A stretch of 12,608 nt of DNA from the NCBI GenBank assembly GCA_913058025.1, contig CAJXPN010000037.1, positions 1 through 12,608 on the forward strand. Reading direction: 5' to 3'. The notes under the pieces were generated by a model, which was given only the letters and a program-made list of their open reading frames with translations, was not told the origin of the DNA and did not search any database. Within the stretch, counting starts at the first letter, position 1. The number at the start of each line of letters is the position of its first letter. Made by a program: the position numbers and the translations under genes. Shown here in pieces: positions 1 to 5,017 of the stretch. Origin of the DNA: an uncultured Myxococcales bacterium. GTDB taxonomy: Bacteria > Myxococcota_A > Bradymonadia > Bradymonadales > Bradymonadaceae.

Positions 1-52
1 ACACGCTCATGAGCGCCGCTGCGACCGTCGCCTTCTTCCACTCGAACTTCAT
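1..52 (-). CDS. N-terminal fragment of a probably exported protein
   Basis: An ATG at 52 on the minus strand opens a reading frame that runs off the left edge after 17 codons, giving MKFEWKKATVAAALMSV. A basic start followed by a small hydrophobic run is typical of a signal peptide beginning. A GGAG Shine-Dalgarno element lies 8 bases before the ATG (about 61-64). The gene follows the rhodanese gene in the same direction after a 109-base gap, so it could share its transcript. Product and family cannot be judged from 17 residues. The start is well supported; export is inference. Confidence 0.5.
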   Translation of the reverse strand, partial: MKFEWKKATVAAALMSV

Positions 53-101
53 ATCGTCTTCTCCGTATCGCGCCGCTCGGACGCGCTGATTTCCTGTCAA
101 C

Positions 102-122
102 ACCACCTATGTGTCGGGTGGT
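102..122 (-). terminator. Weak stem-loop downstream of the rhodanese gene
   Basis: ACCACC (102-107) and GGTGGT (117-122) form a perfect 6-bp stem with a 9-base loop, about 40 bases beyond the rhodanese stop. No T-run follows on the minus strand, so termination would be weak or Rho-assisted. A TTGACA hexamer (minus strand, 95-100) follows immediately. No convincing -10 sits 16-18 bases beyond it, so no promoter is called. Confidence 0.22.
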
Positions 123-161
123 CTGGAAAGCGGCTCAAGAAAAGACGAACAAATCGAAGTT

Positions 162-1067
162 TCACTCGAGCGGCCAAGTCGTCGCGGACCACTCCCACAT
201 GGAGGCGGGGTAATTACGCGCCCGCTCGAAGCCCACGTGGCGCAGCGCGACGACGACGAACGCGGAGCGCACTCCGCCCGTGCAGTAGGCGACGACGTCG
301 TCATCGGGTGAGGCTCCGCGTGAAGCGAGCAGCGCGCGGACGTCCCCGGGAGGCAGGAAGAAGCCGTCGTCGTCGAGGAGCTCCTTGAAGTAGAGGTGCT
401 CCGCGCCCGGGACGTGACCTCCGCGCGACTCGCCGTAGGGGGTCTGGCCCTCGTACTCGCGCAGCTCGCGCGTATCGAGGAGTACGACGTCGGAGGCGCC
501 CCCATCGAGCGCGTCGCGCAGCTCCAACCCGTCGACCTCGAACACGCCGACCGGTGAGGCGACGAAGTCGCCGACGCCAGGCGGGTCGCCCAGGTCGCCT
601 CCCGTGGCGCTCGAGTCGATGAACGCGGGCGCGCCGCCGTCCACGAGCGCGACGCGCTCGTGGCCGAGCGCGCGCAAGCTCCAGGTGATGCGTCCCGCCT
701 CTCCCCAACCTCGCAGCGGGTCCCCCAGGACGATGACGTCCCGGTTGGACGAGACCCCGGCGCGCCGGAGCTCGAGCGAGAGCGCGTCGAGGTCATCGAG
801 CAGCTCGCCTCTCCGCGGGTCGTCGGGCTCGGAGAGCTGCTGCCAACTCAGCGCGCGGGCGCGCTCCACGGGCGCGCGCTCGCGCAGGTCATCCGGGCGC
901 GCGTCGAGGACGACCGCGCCCAGGCGCGCCCGTGAGACGGCCGCGTCGGCGCTGAGCACCCAGGGCAGCGGCGGCCCCGGGGAGCCCGCCTGCCCTGGGC
1001 CGTCGATGTAGGTGAAGCAAGAGCACGAGAGCACCGACGCGAAGACGGCGAGGACACGGGCGCGCAT
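162..1067 (-). CDS. Two-domain rhodanese-like sulfurtransferase, predicted lipoprotein
   Basis: The product has 301 residues. The ATG at 1067 is chosen over upstream in-frame starts because it opens a lipoprotein signal peptide: MRAR, a hydrophobic stretch, then a VLSC lipobox with Cys15 (Cys17 is an alternative). A GAGG element lies about 8 bases upstream. Two rhodanese domains follow. The first (about 38-150) has the fold markers VVLDAR and VALVDGG, but VIVLGDPLRG (111-120) sits where the catalytic loop should be and has no cysteine, so it is probably structural. The second (about 175-298) has LLDTRELREYEG and an intact CTGGVRS active-site loop with Cys262. Tandem domains with only the C-terminal one catalytic is the standard arrangement of thiosulfate/3-mercaptopyruvate sulfurtransferases, which move sulfane sulfur onto thiophilic acceptors. 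Membrane anchoring outside the cytoplasm is unusual for the family and is inferred from the lipobox. The donor is unknown. Confidence 0.85.
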   Translation of the reverse strand: MRARVLAVFASVLSCSCFTYIDGPGQAGSPGPPLPWVLSADAAVSRARLGAVVLDARPDDLRERAPVERARALSWQQLSEPDDPRRGELLDDLDALSLELRRAGVSSNRDVIVLGDPLRGWGEAGRITWSLRALGHERVALVDGGAPAFIDSSATGGDLGDPPGVGDFVASPVGVFEVDGLELRDALDGGASDVVLLDTRELREYEGQTPYGESRGGHVPGAEHLYFKELLDDDGFFLPPGDVRALLASRGASPDDDVVAYCTGGVRSAFVVVALRHVGFERARNYPASMWEWSATTWPLE

Positions 1068-1096
1068 GAGAACCTCGAAGGATTGGGCGAGAACGA

Positions 1097-1130
1097 GTGA
1101 GGGCGCGGCGCTCATGCGCCGCGCCCTCAC
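1097..1130 (-). terminator. 15-bp GC-rich stem-loop after the 88-residue gene
   Basis: Positions 1097-1111 and 1116-1130 are perfect reverse complements (15 bp) around the loop TCAT (1112-1115). The hairpin lies 45 bases past the stop of the small gene and only 29 bases before the rhodanese start. No clear T-run follows on the minus strand. It is either a strong terminator or a stem-loop that separates the two genes on one mRNA. Confidence 0.65.
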
Positions 1131-1149
1131 ACTTCGAGATGCCTCGAGA

Positions 1150-1169
1150 CGCGGCGTCTCCACGCCGCG
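1150..1169 (-). other. Second stem-loop directly behind the 88-residue gene
   Basis: CGCGGCGT (1150-1157) and ACGCCGCG (1162-1169) form a perfect 8-bp stem with a CTCC tetraloop. It begins five bases after the TGA stop. Together with the larger hairpin at 1097-1130 it makes a tandem structured 3' end. It may stabilise the upstream mRNA or assist termination. Confidence 0.45.
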
Positions 1170-1174
1170 AGAGA

Positions 1175-1441
1175 TCACTTGGTGGCGGCCCACTTGCGGA
1201 TCTCGGTGCGGAACCACTCGTCGGCGGCGTCGGTCCACTTGAAGTTCTCGCGGGCGTGCTTGACGCTGTCCTTCTCGATCTCGGTGTACTTGTCACCGTC
1301 CTTGACGAGCGCGAGCAGCTTCTCGGCGTCGGCCTGAGAGATGCGGCCGTCGCCTGCGCCCTTGACCGCCTCCTCACAGAACTCGAGGATCTCGCGGTCG
1401 TACTTCTTTCCGTCGATGACCTTGTAGTAGGACTCACCCAT
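1175..1441 (-). CDS. Small conserved-looking protein with an EF-hand-like segment
   Basis: The product has 88 residues. The ATG at 1441 is preceded by AGGAG with an 8-base spacer; the 25 extra upstream in-frame residues have no comparable ribosome site and are rejected. The protein is soluble and charged, without signal peptide or membrane segment. Residues about 28-40 (VKGAGDGRISQAD) resemble an EF-hand calcium loop (D-x-R-I-S-x-x-D), but the first acidic ligand positions are G and A, so binding is doubtful. The C-terminal half is rich in K, E, W and aromatic residues (HARENFKWTDAADEWFR). I recall similar short proteins in other bacteria and plants, all of unknown function; this is memory, not a search. 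The gene appears monocistronic, with its own promoter at 1531-1559 and tandem hairpins downstream. Confidence 0.8.
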   Translation of the reverse strand: MGESYYKVIDGKKYDREILEFCEEAVKGAGDGRISQADAEKLLALVKDGDKYTEIEKDSVKHARENFKWTDAADEWFRTEIRKWAATK

Positions 1442-1530
1442 TTTAGCAGCTCCTTGAATCGTGTGTTGGACATGTTTCGCGAGCGCGAGAGCGCGCGCGG
1501 ATGCCTTCGTTTCCATCGCAAGTGCGCGAC

Positions 1531-1559
1531 ATCATAGACAGGGGGCTCGGGGTCGACAA
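1531..1559 (-). promoter_or_regulatory. Sigma70-like promoter of the 88-residue gene
   Basis: On the minus strand TTGTCG (1559-1554) and TATGAT (1536-1531) are separated by exactly 17 bases. Each matches the sigma70 consensus at four or five of six positions. Transcription would start near 1524 and give an 80-base leader. The promoter lies between the stop of the 670-residue gene (1564) and the small gene, so the latter need not depend on readthrough. Confidence 0.5.
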
Positions 1560-1563
1560 GCGT

Positions 1564-3576
1564 TTACCCCACGGATGTAGGCGCGTCCTTGCTCGAGCTC
1601 GAGCTGGGCTCGCGCTGGGGGAGGTACTGGGAGAGCGAGGAGGGGAGCTGGAGCTCGACTCGGACCTGGTCGAAGACGCGAGAGTCGAACGGGACGGAGT
1701 CGCTCTCGAGGAACGAGCACGACCAGTTGATCAGGAGCCCATGGTCGACCATCGACTCGAGCGCGTCGCGCATGCGCTCTCGGATGCGGAAGGGGTTCTC
1801 GGTGTCGGACTGGCGCTCGATCCCGCTCCACTCGTAGAGGGTCTTGGCGCGCGGGCTGAAGACGCCGTCGCGGTTGACCCTGTCGTTGTGTGTGGAGGTG
1901 CGGGTGCCGTTGTACGCGCGGTTGACGATGCACCAGTAGAGGTTGAACGCGTCGGTGTCCATGAGGAAGGCGCGCTGGTCGATGAGCATGAAGGAGGCGG
2001 CGCCGGACTCGAGCTCGCGCATGCGCCAGAGCGCCGGGGCGAGCCTCCAGACGCCCATCTTGCCGCCGCGAAACTCGCCGGAGTGTTCGGACGTGATCGA
2101 GATCTTGTCCTCGAGCCGCTGAACCAGCGGCCCCTCCCACTCGATGGTGGTCCGGCCCTTCTTCTTGCCGTAGGTGACGACGGTCCGGCACAGCGTGATC
2201 TGGCTGAGCCAGGAGCGGATGTCGGCGACGCGGCCGTAGTAGCGCTTGTGGTCCTTGGGCAGGCCGATGAGCGAGGTCAGGCGGCGGCCGGTGTCCAGGT
2301 CCCAGAACTCGCCGGGGTTCAGGTCGGGGACGCCCATCGAGGCGTCCTGGGTCGCGGCGAGGAACATCCCTGCGATGACGCGCGGGACGTCCTGGAAGTA
2401 GGAGTGCTGGTACTTCGGGCCGAGCTCGCGAAGCTTGTTGAGCTGGGAGAGCAGGGCGGTGAGCTCGTCGACCTGCCCGCCCTCGTCGATCTGGAGCGGG
2501 ATCTTGATGTAGGTGTCGGGGACGCCGTTGTTCTTGAGGACGAGCTTGGCGTCGTATGCGAGCAGCGAGAGCTGCCCGGTGTCGGCGTCCTGGTGGAACT
2601 TCAGGGCGGCGTGGTTGGAGCGACCTCTGGAGGCGATGAGCCCGAGGTTGTTCGCCTCACGGGGGATGGTCGACAGCGGCTGGTGGGGGATGGCGACGGG
2701 GTCGGGGCGCGCGGCGGACTCCCAGCGCTGGATGAGGTCGGACTTCATCTCGTCGATCTCCTGGGCGCTTCGATGGGGTTCATCGAAGCTCAGGGGGTCG
2801 AGCTGAGCGGAGGGCGAGGTGTAGAGGCAGAGGGTCTGGGCGACCCAGTGGAGGGGGCTGCGCGCGCTGGTCGCCAGCGTATGCATGACGTCGAACTTGA
2901 TGCGCGTGCGGTAGGACTCCTGGCCGATGAGCTCGAAGCGCTGCTCGAGCATCTTCTTGCGGAGCGCGTCGCCTCTGTGGCGCCGCTCGAGCTCGAGGCG
3001 CCGCATGCGCATGTCCGCGAAGCTCGCCTCCCCGCGCATCCACCAGACCTCGGGGCGGTCGAGCTGGAACTCGCAGGGGTGACCGGACTCCGCCCGCGAG
3101 ACGAGCTCGGCCCAACCCATGAACAGCTCACACCCCTCCACGATGAGGGCGCGGGCGCGGTCGAGGCGAGCCTCGCGGCTCTTCCGCTTCGCCGAGAGCG
3201 CCGCGAGCAGCTGGGTCCTCGCCGCGAAGACGCGCTCGTCGTGTTCACCGACATCCAGGCCGTCGGTGACCACGCGACGCACGAACGCCTCGAGCCACTC
3301 CTCATCGGTGAGCGTAGGGTCGTGTGTACGCGACCGGGTCGACGCGGACTTCAGCGTCCAGTCTCGACGCTTCACGAGCAGAGCGGTCACCGAGATCAGG
3401 TCCTTGATGTGTGGCAACGTGTCCACGCGTTGGCCTCCTGGCATCCGGTCGAACACCACGATTTCGTGTTCGACCTCCACGATGACCCACACTAACTCGC
3501 CGCTTGCCTGTTTAACCAGACCACCAAACGCCGAATCGAGCGGAGGTCGGGGTTTCCATGTGTGTCCTGAAGACAC
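1564..3576 (-). CDS. Candidate plasmid-type replication initiator (Rep), novel family
   Basis: The product has 670 residues and I do not recognise its family. It is called Rep mainly from context: its start faces an array of ten direct repeats, AT-rich palindromes and a DnaA-box match. Residues about 445-530 (YYGRVADIRSWL to GVWRLAPALWRM) and 529-620 (FMLIDQRAFLMDTDAFNLYW to RMRDALESMVDHGLLINW) read like two winged-helix units, as found in iteron-binding Rep proteins. The second has a helix-rich segment followed by the terminal helix and the GLLINW wing. A highly basic helical region spans 185-212. The C-terminus is a low-complexity tail with six consecutive serines. No signal peptide, P-loop or HUH nuclease motif is visible. 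The start is GTG at 3576, the first start after an in-frame stop, with no good Shine-Dalgarno. ATG 3444 is the alternative. A transcriptional regulator or phage protein is the main alternative role. Confidence 0.6.
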   Translation of the reverse strand: MSSGHTWKPRPPLDSAFGGLVKQASGELVWVIVEVEHEIVVFDRMPGGQRVDTLPHIKDLISVTALLVKRRDWTLKSASTRSRTHDPTLTDEEWLEAFVRRVVTDGLDVGEHDERVFAARTQLLAALSAKRKSREARLDRARALIVEGCELFMGWAELVSRAESGHPCEFQLDRPEVWWMRGEASFADMRMRRLELERRHRGDALRKKMLEQRFELIGQESYRTRIKFDVMHTLATSARSPLHWVAQTLCLYTSPSAQLDPLSFDEPHRSAQEIDEMKSDLIQRWESAARPDPVAIPHQPLSTIPREANNLGLIASRGRSNHAALKFHQDADTGQLSLLAYDAKLVLKNNGVPDTYIKIPLQIDEGGQVDELTALLSQLNKLRELGPKYQHSYFQDVPRVIAGMFLAATQDASMGVPDLNPGEFWDLDTGRRLTSLIGLPKDHKRYYGRVADIRSWLSQITLCRTVVTYGKKKGRTTIEWEGPLVQRLEDKISITSEHSGEFRGGKMGVWRLAPALWRMRELESGAASFMLIDQRAFLMDTDAFNLYWCIVNRAYNGTRTSTHNDRVNRDGVFSPRAKTLYEWSGIERQSDTENPFRIRERMRDALESMVDHGLLINWSCSFLESDSVPFDSRVFDQVRVELQLPSSLSQYLPQREPSSSSSKDAPTSVG

Positions 3577-3577
3577 A
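3561..3577 (-). promoter_or_regulatory. Hairpin enclosing the GTG start of the Rep candidate
   Basis: TGTGTC (3561-3566) and GACACA (3572-3577) form a perfect 6-bp stem with a 5-base loop. On the mRNA the GTG start codon lies inside the stem. With the poor ribosome site, this suggests low or regulated translation, which would suit an initiator whose level sets copy number. Function is inferred. Confidence 0.3.
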
Positions 3578-3601
3578 AACCCAAGAGAGAATGATTTGAA
3601 G

Positions 3602-3635
3602 GGAAAGCGTGTCCCCGGAGGGGTGCGCGCTTTCC
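3602..3635 (-). promoter_or_regulatory. Long stem-loop in the rep leader
   Basis: GGAAAGCG (3602-3609) pairs with CGCTTTCC (3628-3635), and inside it CCCC (3613-3616) pairs with GGGG (3620-3623) around GGA. This gives an extended hairpin interrupted by a small internal loop. It would sit about 25 bases upstream of the GTG start in the rep mRNA. No T-run follows on the minus strand, so it is more likely a leader structure than a plain terminator. Copy-number control by leader RNA is possible but inferred. Confidence 0.4.
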
Positions 3636-3700
3636 TCTATAGTTTCTCTCTATATTTTATCTATAAAATATACTACTTGGATCGGCCAAATTTTTCCCCA
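3631..3700. other. AT-rich candidate DNA-unwinding element
   Basis: This stretch is strongly A+T-rich within a GC-rich contig. It contains TCTATA three times (3636, 3649, 3660) and a perfect 10-bp inverted repeat, TATATTTTAT (3651-3660) and ATAAAATATA (3663-3672), spaced by CT. It ends with a short T-run (3690-3695). Such a stretch next to a DnaA box and iterons is where origin melting normally starts. The rep promoter probably also lies here; several TATA-like hexamers prevent a unique choice. Confidence 0.5.
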
Positions 3701-3712
3701 GGCGATGGGCCT

Positions 3713-3735
3713 TGCCGAATGCGCACCATTCGGCA
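3713..3735. promoter_or_regulatory. 9-bp inverted repeat, operator-like site
   Basis: TGCCGAATG (3713-3721) and CATTCGGCA (3727-3735) are perfect reverse complements around CGCAC. It lies between the AT-rich element and the DnaA box, upstream of rep. It fits a binding site for a dimeric regulator, possibly Rep itself as autorepressor. It is unrelated in sequence to the iterons. Confidence 0.4.
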
Positions 3736-3739
3736 TTCT

Positions 3740-3748
3740 TGTGGAAAA
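3740..3748 (-). promoter_or_regulatory. DnaA box
   Basis: The minus strand reads TTTTCCACA, a full match to the relaxed DnaA-box consensus TTWTNCACA. It sits 6 bases before the first iteron and next to the AT-rich element, the expected place for DnaA loading at an iteron origin. One isolated 9-mer can occur by chance, so the support is its location. Confidence 0.5.
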
Positions 3749-3753
3749 CCCAA

Positions 3754-4003
3754 TCCACGAACTGTATGACGTCAAACCGTAGTCGTCCACGAACTGTATG
3801 ACGTCAAACCGTAATCGTCCACGAACTGTATGACTTCAAACGGTAGTCATCCACGAACTGTATGACTTCAAACGGTAGTCATCCACGAACTGTGTGACTT
3901 CAAACGGTAGTCGATCCACGAACTGTATGACTTCAAACGGTAGTCATCCACGAACTGTGTGACGTCAAACGGTAATGATCCACGAACTGTATGACTTCAA
4001 ACG
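3754..4003 (+). repeat. Eight tandem iterons, 32-33 base period
   Basis: Near-identical units begin at 3754, 3786, 3818, 3850, 3882, 3915, 3947 and 3979, all in the same orientation. The steps are 32,32,32,32,33,32,32 bases, about three helical turns, so bound proteins would sit on one face of the DNA. The core is TCCACGAACTGTRTGACKTC followed by AAACSGTAR. Units 1, 2 and 7 carry the palindrome TGACGTCA; units 3-6 and 8 carry TGACTTCA. Four of the ten copies (4, 5, 7 and the distal 9) begin TCATCCACG, a 7/9 match to the strict DnaA box. Direct repetition, constant phase and position beside a rep-like gene identify iterons. Short spacers of almost constant sequence exclude a CRISPR array. Confidence 0.8.
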
Positions 4004-4004
4004 A

Positions 4005-4030
4005 CAGAACTTTTTTCAAAAAAAGTTCTG
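4005..4030. other. 26-base T/A palindrome at the end of the iteron array
   Basis: CAGAACTTTTTT (4005-4016) and AAAAAAGTTCTG (4019-4030) form a perfect 12-bp inverted repeat with a 2-base centre. Because the T and A runs are inside the stem and not after it, this is not a normal terminator. It could bend DNA, extrude a cruciform or bind a symmetric protein. It abuts the eighth iteron. Confidence 0.55.
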
Positions 4031-4129
4031 CCGAGCGATCGACGTGGCGAATTCGAGCGGATTTGGAGGGTTTTGATCTCGTGACGATAAAAGACGCTTG
4101 ATCGCACGTGATCGCCAGGGAGCACCTCA

Positions 4130-4195
4130 TCCACGAACTGTGTGACGTCAGGACGCAAAAGAGTCTCGTCGTCCACGAAGTGTGTGATGTCAGGG
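4130..4195 (+). repeat. Two distal iterons, 42 bases apart
   Basis: Copies at 4130 and 4172 share the iteron core in the same orientation as the main array. The second is diverged (AAGTGT for AACTGT, TGATGTCA for TGACGTCA). They are separated from the main array by about 125 bases and end six bases from the stop codon of the response regulator. Detached, weaker iterons are common in iteron plasmids and often serve copy-number control. Here that role is inferred. Confidence 0.65.
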
Positions 4196-4201
4196 GGTTG
4201 C

Positions 4202-4906
4202 TCAGGAGGCGCTGGATTCGAAGCGGGCGTTGAAGCGGTAGCCTTCGCCGAGATCGGTGAGGATGTACTCGGGGTTCGAGGGGTCGTCCTCGAGCTTCTT
4301 GCGCAGGCGGTTGATGTAGATGCGCACGTAGTGGGTCCGGTCGGAGATGTCGGTGCCCCATACTCGGGTGAGCAGCTCGTCGTGGGAGACGGTCTGTTCG
4401 CTGCGCGTGACGAGCGCGCGGAGCAGGCGGAACTCCGTGGAGGTCAGGTTGAGGTTGCTCTGGCCCTTGTGGACGCGGCCCTGCGAGAAGTTGATGAGGA
4501 GGTCTCCGTAGCGGCGCGCGTCCATCTGCATCGGGGAGCGCTGGCGAGCGGCGTGGCGCCTGGCGACCTGGAGGGAGGCGGTCAGGAGCAGGGCGTGCAC
4601 GGGCTTGAGGAGGAACGCGTCCGCGCCGAGCTCGAGCAGCGTGGCAGGGAGCTCGGGGCCGTCCTGGTCACACAGCGCGAGGAGGTAGGCGTCGGTGAGG
4701 TTGCGCATGTCCGTGACGAGGGCCGCTGCGTTCGCGAGCGTGGCGTCGATGACGACGCATTCGGGGACGTGGGAGCGCATCATGACGAGCGCTTCTTCTC
4801 CCGAGGAAGCCGTGATGACTTGAAAGCCGACGTCTTCGAGGGTGGGGGTGTGTGTCTTCGAGTTGGATGTTGGTGTCGCGAGTAACGCGATCGGGCTCCA
4901 CTGCAT
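4202..4906 (-). CDS. OmpR/KdpE-type response regulator with degenerate receiver
   Basis: From ATG 4906 the product has 234 residues; TTG 4918 would add four. Numbering from the TTG, an N-terminal receiver domain (10-120) keeps the phosphoacceptor position (CVVIDATL, Asp58) and the conserved lysine (LLKPV, Lys105). It lacks the acidic pair normally at the end of the first strand (IALLATP instead of xLLVDDD), and the usual Thr/Ser is Cys83. A C-terminal winged-helix DNA-binding domain (about 135-231) is intact: LTSTEFRLLRAL, RVWGTDI, YVRIYINRLRKKLEDD and GEGYRF closely follow KdpE/OmpR. No histidine kinase is adjacent. No Shine-Dalgarno precedes either start, although a perfect AAGGAGGT lies stranded at 4992-4999. 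The first 30 residues may result from a frameshift (see findings). Target genes are unknown; the nearest are the iterons and rep. Confidence 0.75.
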   Translation of the reverse strand: MQWSPIALLATPTSNSKTHTPTLEDVGFQVITASSGEEALVMMRSHVPECVVIDATLANAAALVTDMRNLTDAYLLALCDQDGPELPATLLELGADAFLLKPVHALLLTASLQVARRHAARQRSPMQMDARRYGDLLINFSQGRVHKGQSNLNLTSTEFRLLRALVTRSEQTVSHDELLTRVWGTDISDRTHYVRIYINRLRKKLEDDPSNPEYILTDLGEGYRFNARFESSAS

Positions 4907-5017
4907 GAGTTTGTTCAAGTGTTAGGGATGTTTGGTTAGCAAGAACGATCTTACCCACACCCCATGATAAAGCACGCGCAGAGCGGGCCTAACCTCCTTT
5001 TTTATATAGTGTTTACG

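Larger units (their letters stand above)
3577..4201. other. Putative iteron-type replication origin region
   Basis: This 625-base gap between two minus-strand genes has no convincing ORF and is clearly richer in A+T than its surroundings. From left to right it holds a structured rep leader (3602-3635), an AT-rich stretch with a 22-base palindrome (3631-3700), a 9-bp inverted repeat (3713-3735), a DnaA-box match (3740-3748), eight iterons (3754-4003), a T/A palindrome (4005-4030), a spacer and two more iterons (4130-4195). Seven GATC sites fall within it. This order of AT-rich element, DnaA box and iterons beside a rep gene is the classic layout of iteron plasmid origins. No replication assay or homologue supports it yet. 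Confidence 0.65.

Noticed and set aside
95..100. Perfect -35 hexamer TTGACA on the minus strand
   Set aside because: No -10-like hexamer lies 16-18 bases downstream, so a promoter cannot be supported.
1068..1238. Upstream extension of the rhodanese gene
   Set aside because: It runs through the 15-bp hairpin and into the small gene, is Arg-rich and would bury the lipoprotein signal peptide.
1442..1516. Longer start of the 88-residue protein
   Set aside because: ATG 1441 has the AGGAG site; the extension has none.
1501..3495. Long plus-strand ORF opposite the Rep candidate
   Set aside because: Its product is a low-complexity Leu/Val/Glu/Gly/Ala protein without domains, a typical antisense shadow of a high-GC gene.
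3754..4003. CRISPR array
   Set aside because: The spaces between repeat cores are only a few bases and almost identical; no unique spacers and no cas genes.
3754..4195. Terminal repeats of an IS21-like insertion sequence
   Set aside because: Unit style recalls multiple end repeats of that family, but all copies point the same way, the spacing is constant and no transposase lies in the window.
3933..4361. Minus-strand 142-codon ORF across the distal iterons
   Set aside because: It starts inside the regulator gene in another frame and then translates repeat units (TSHTSW, TSHSSW), so it is a by-product of the iterons.
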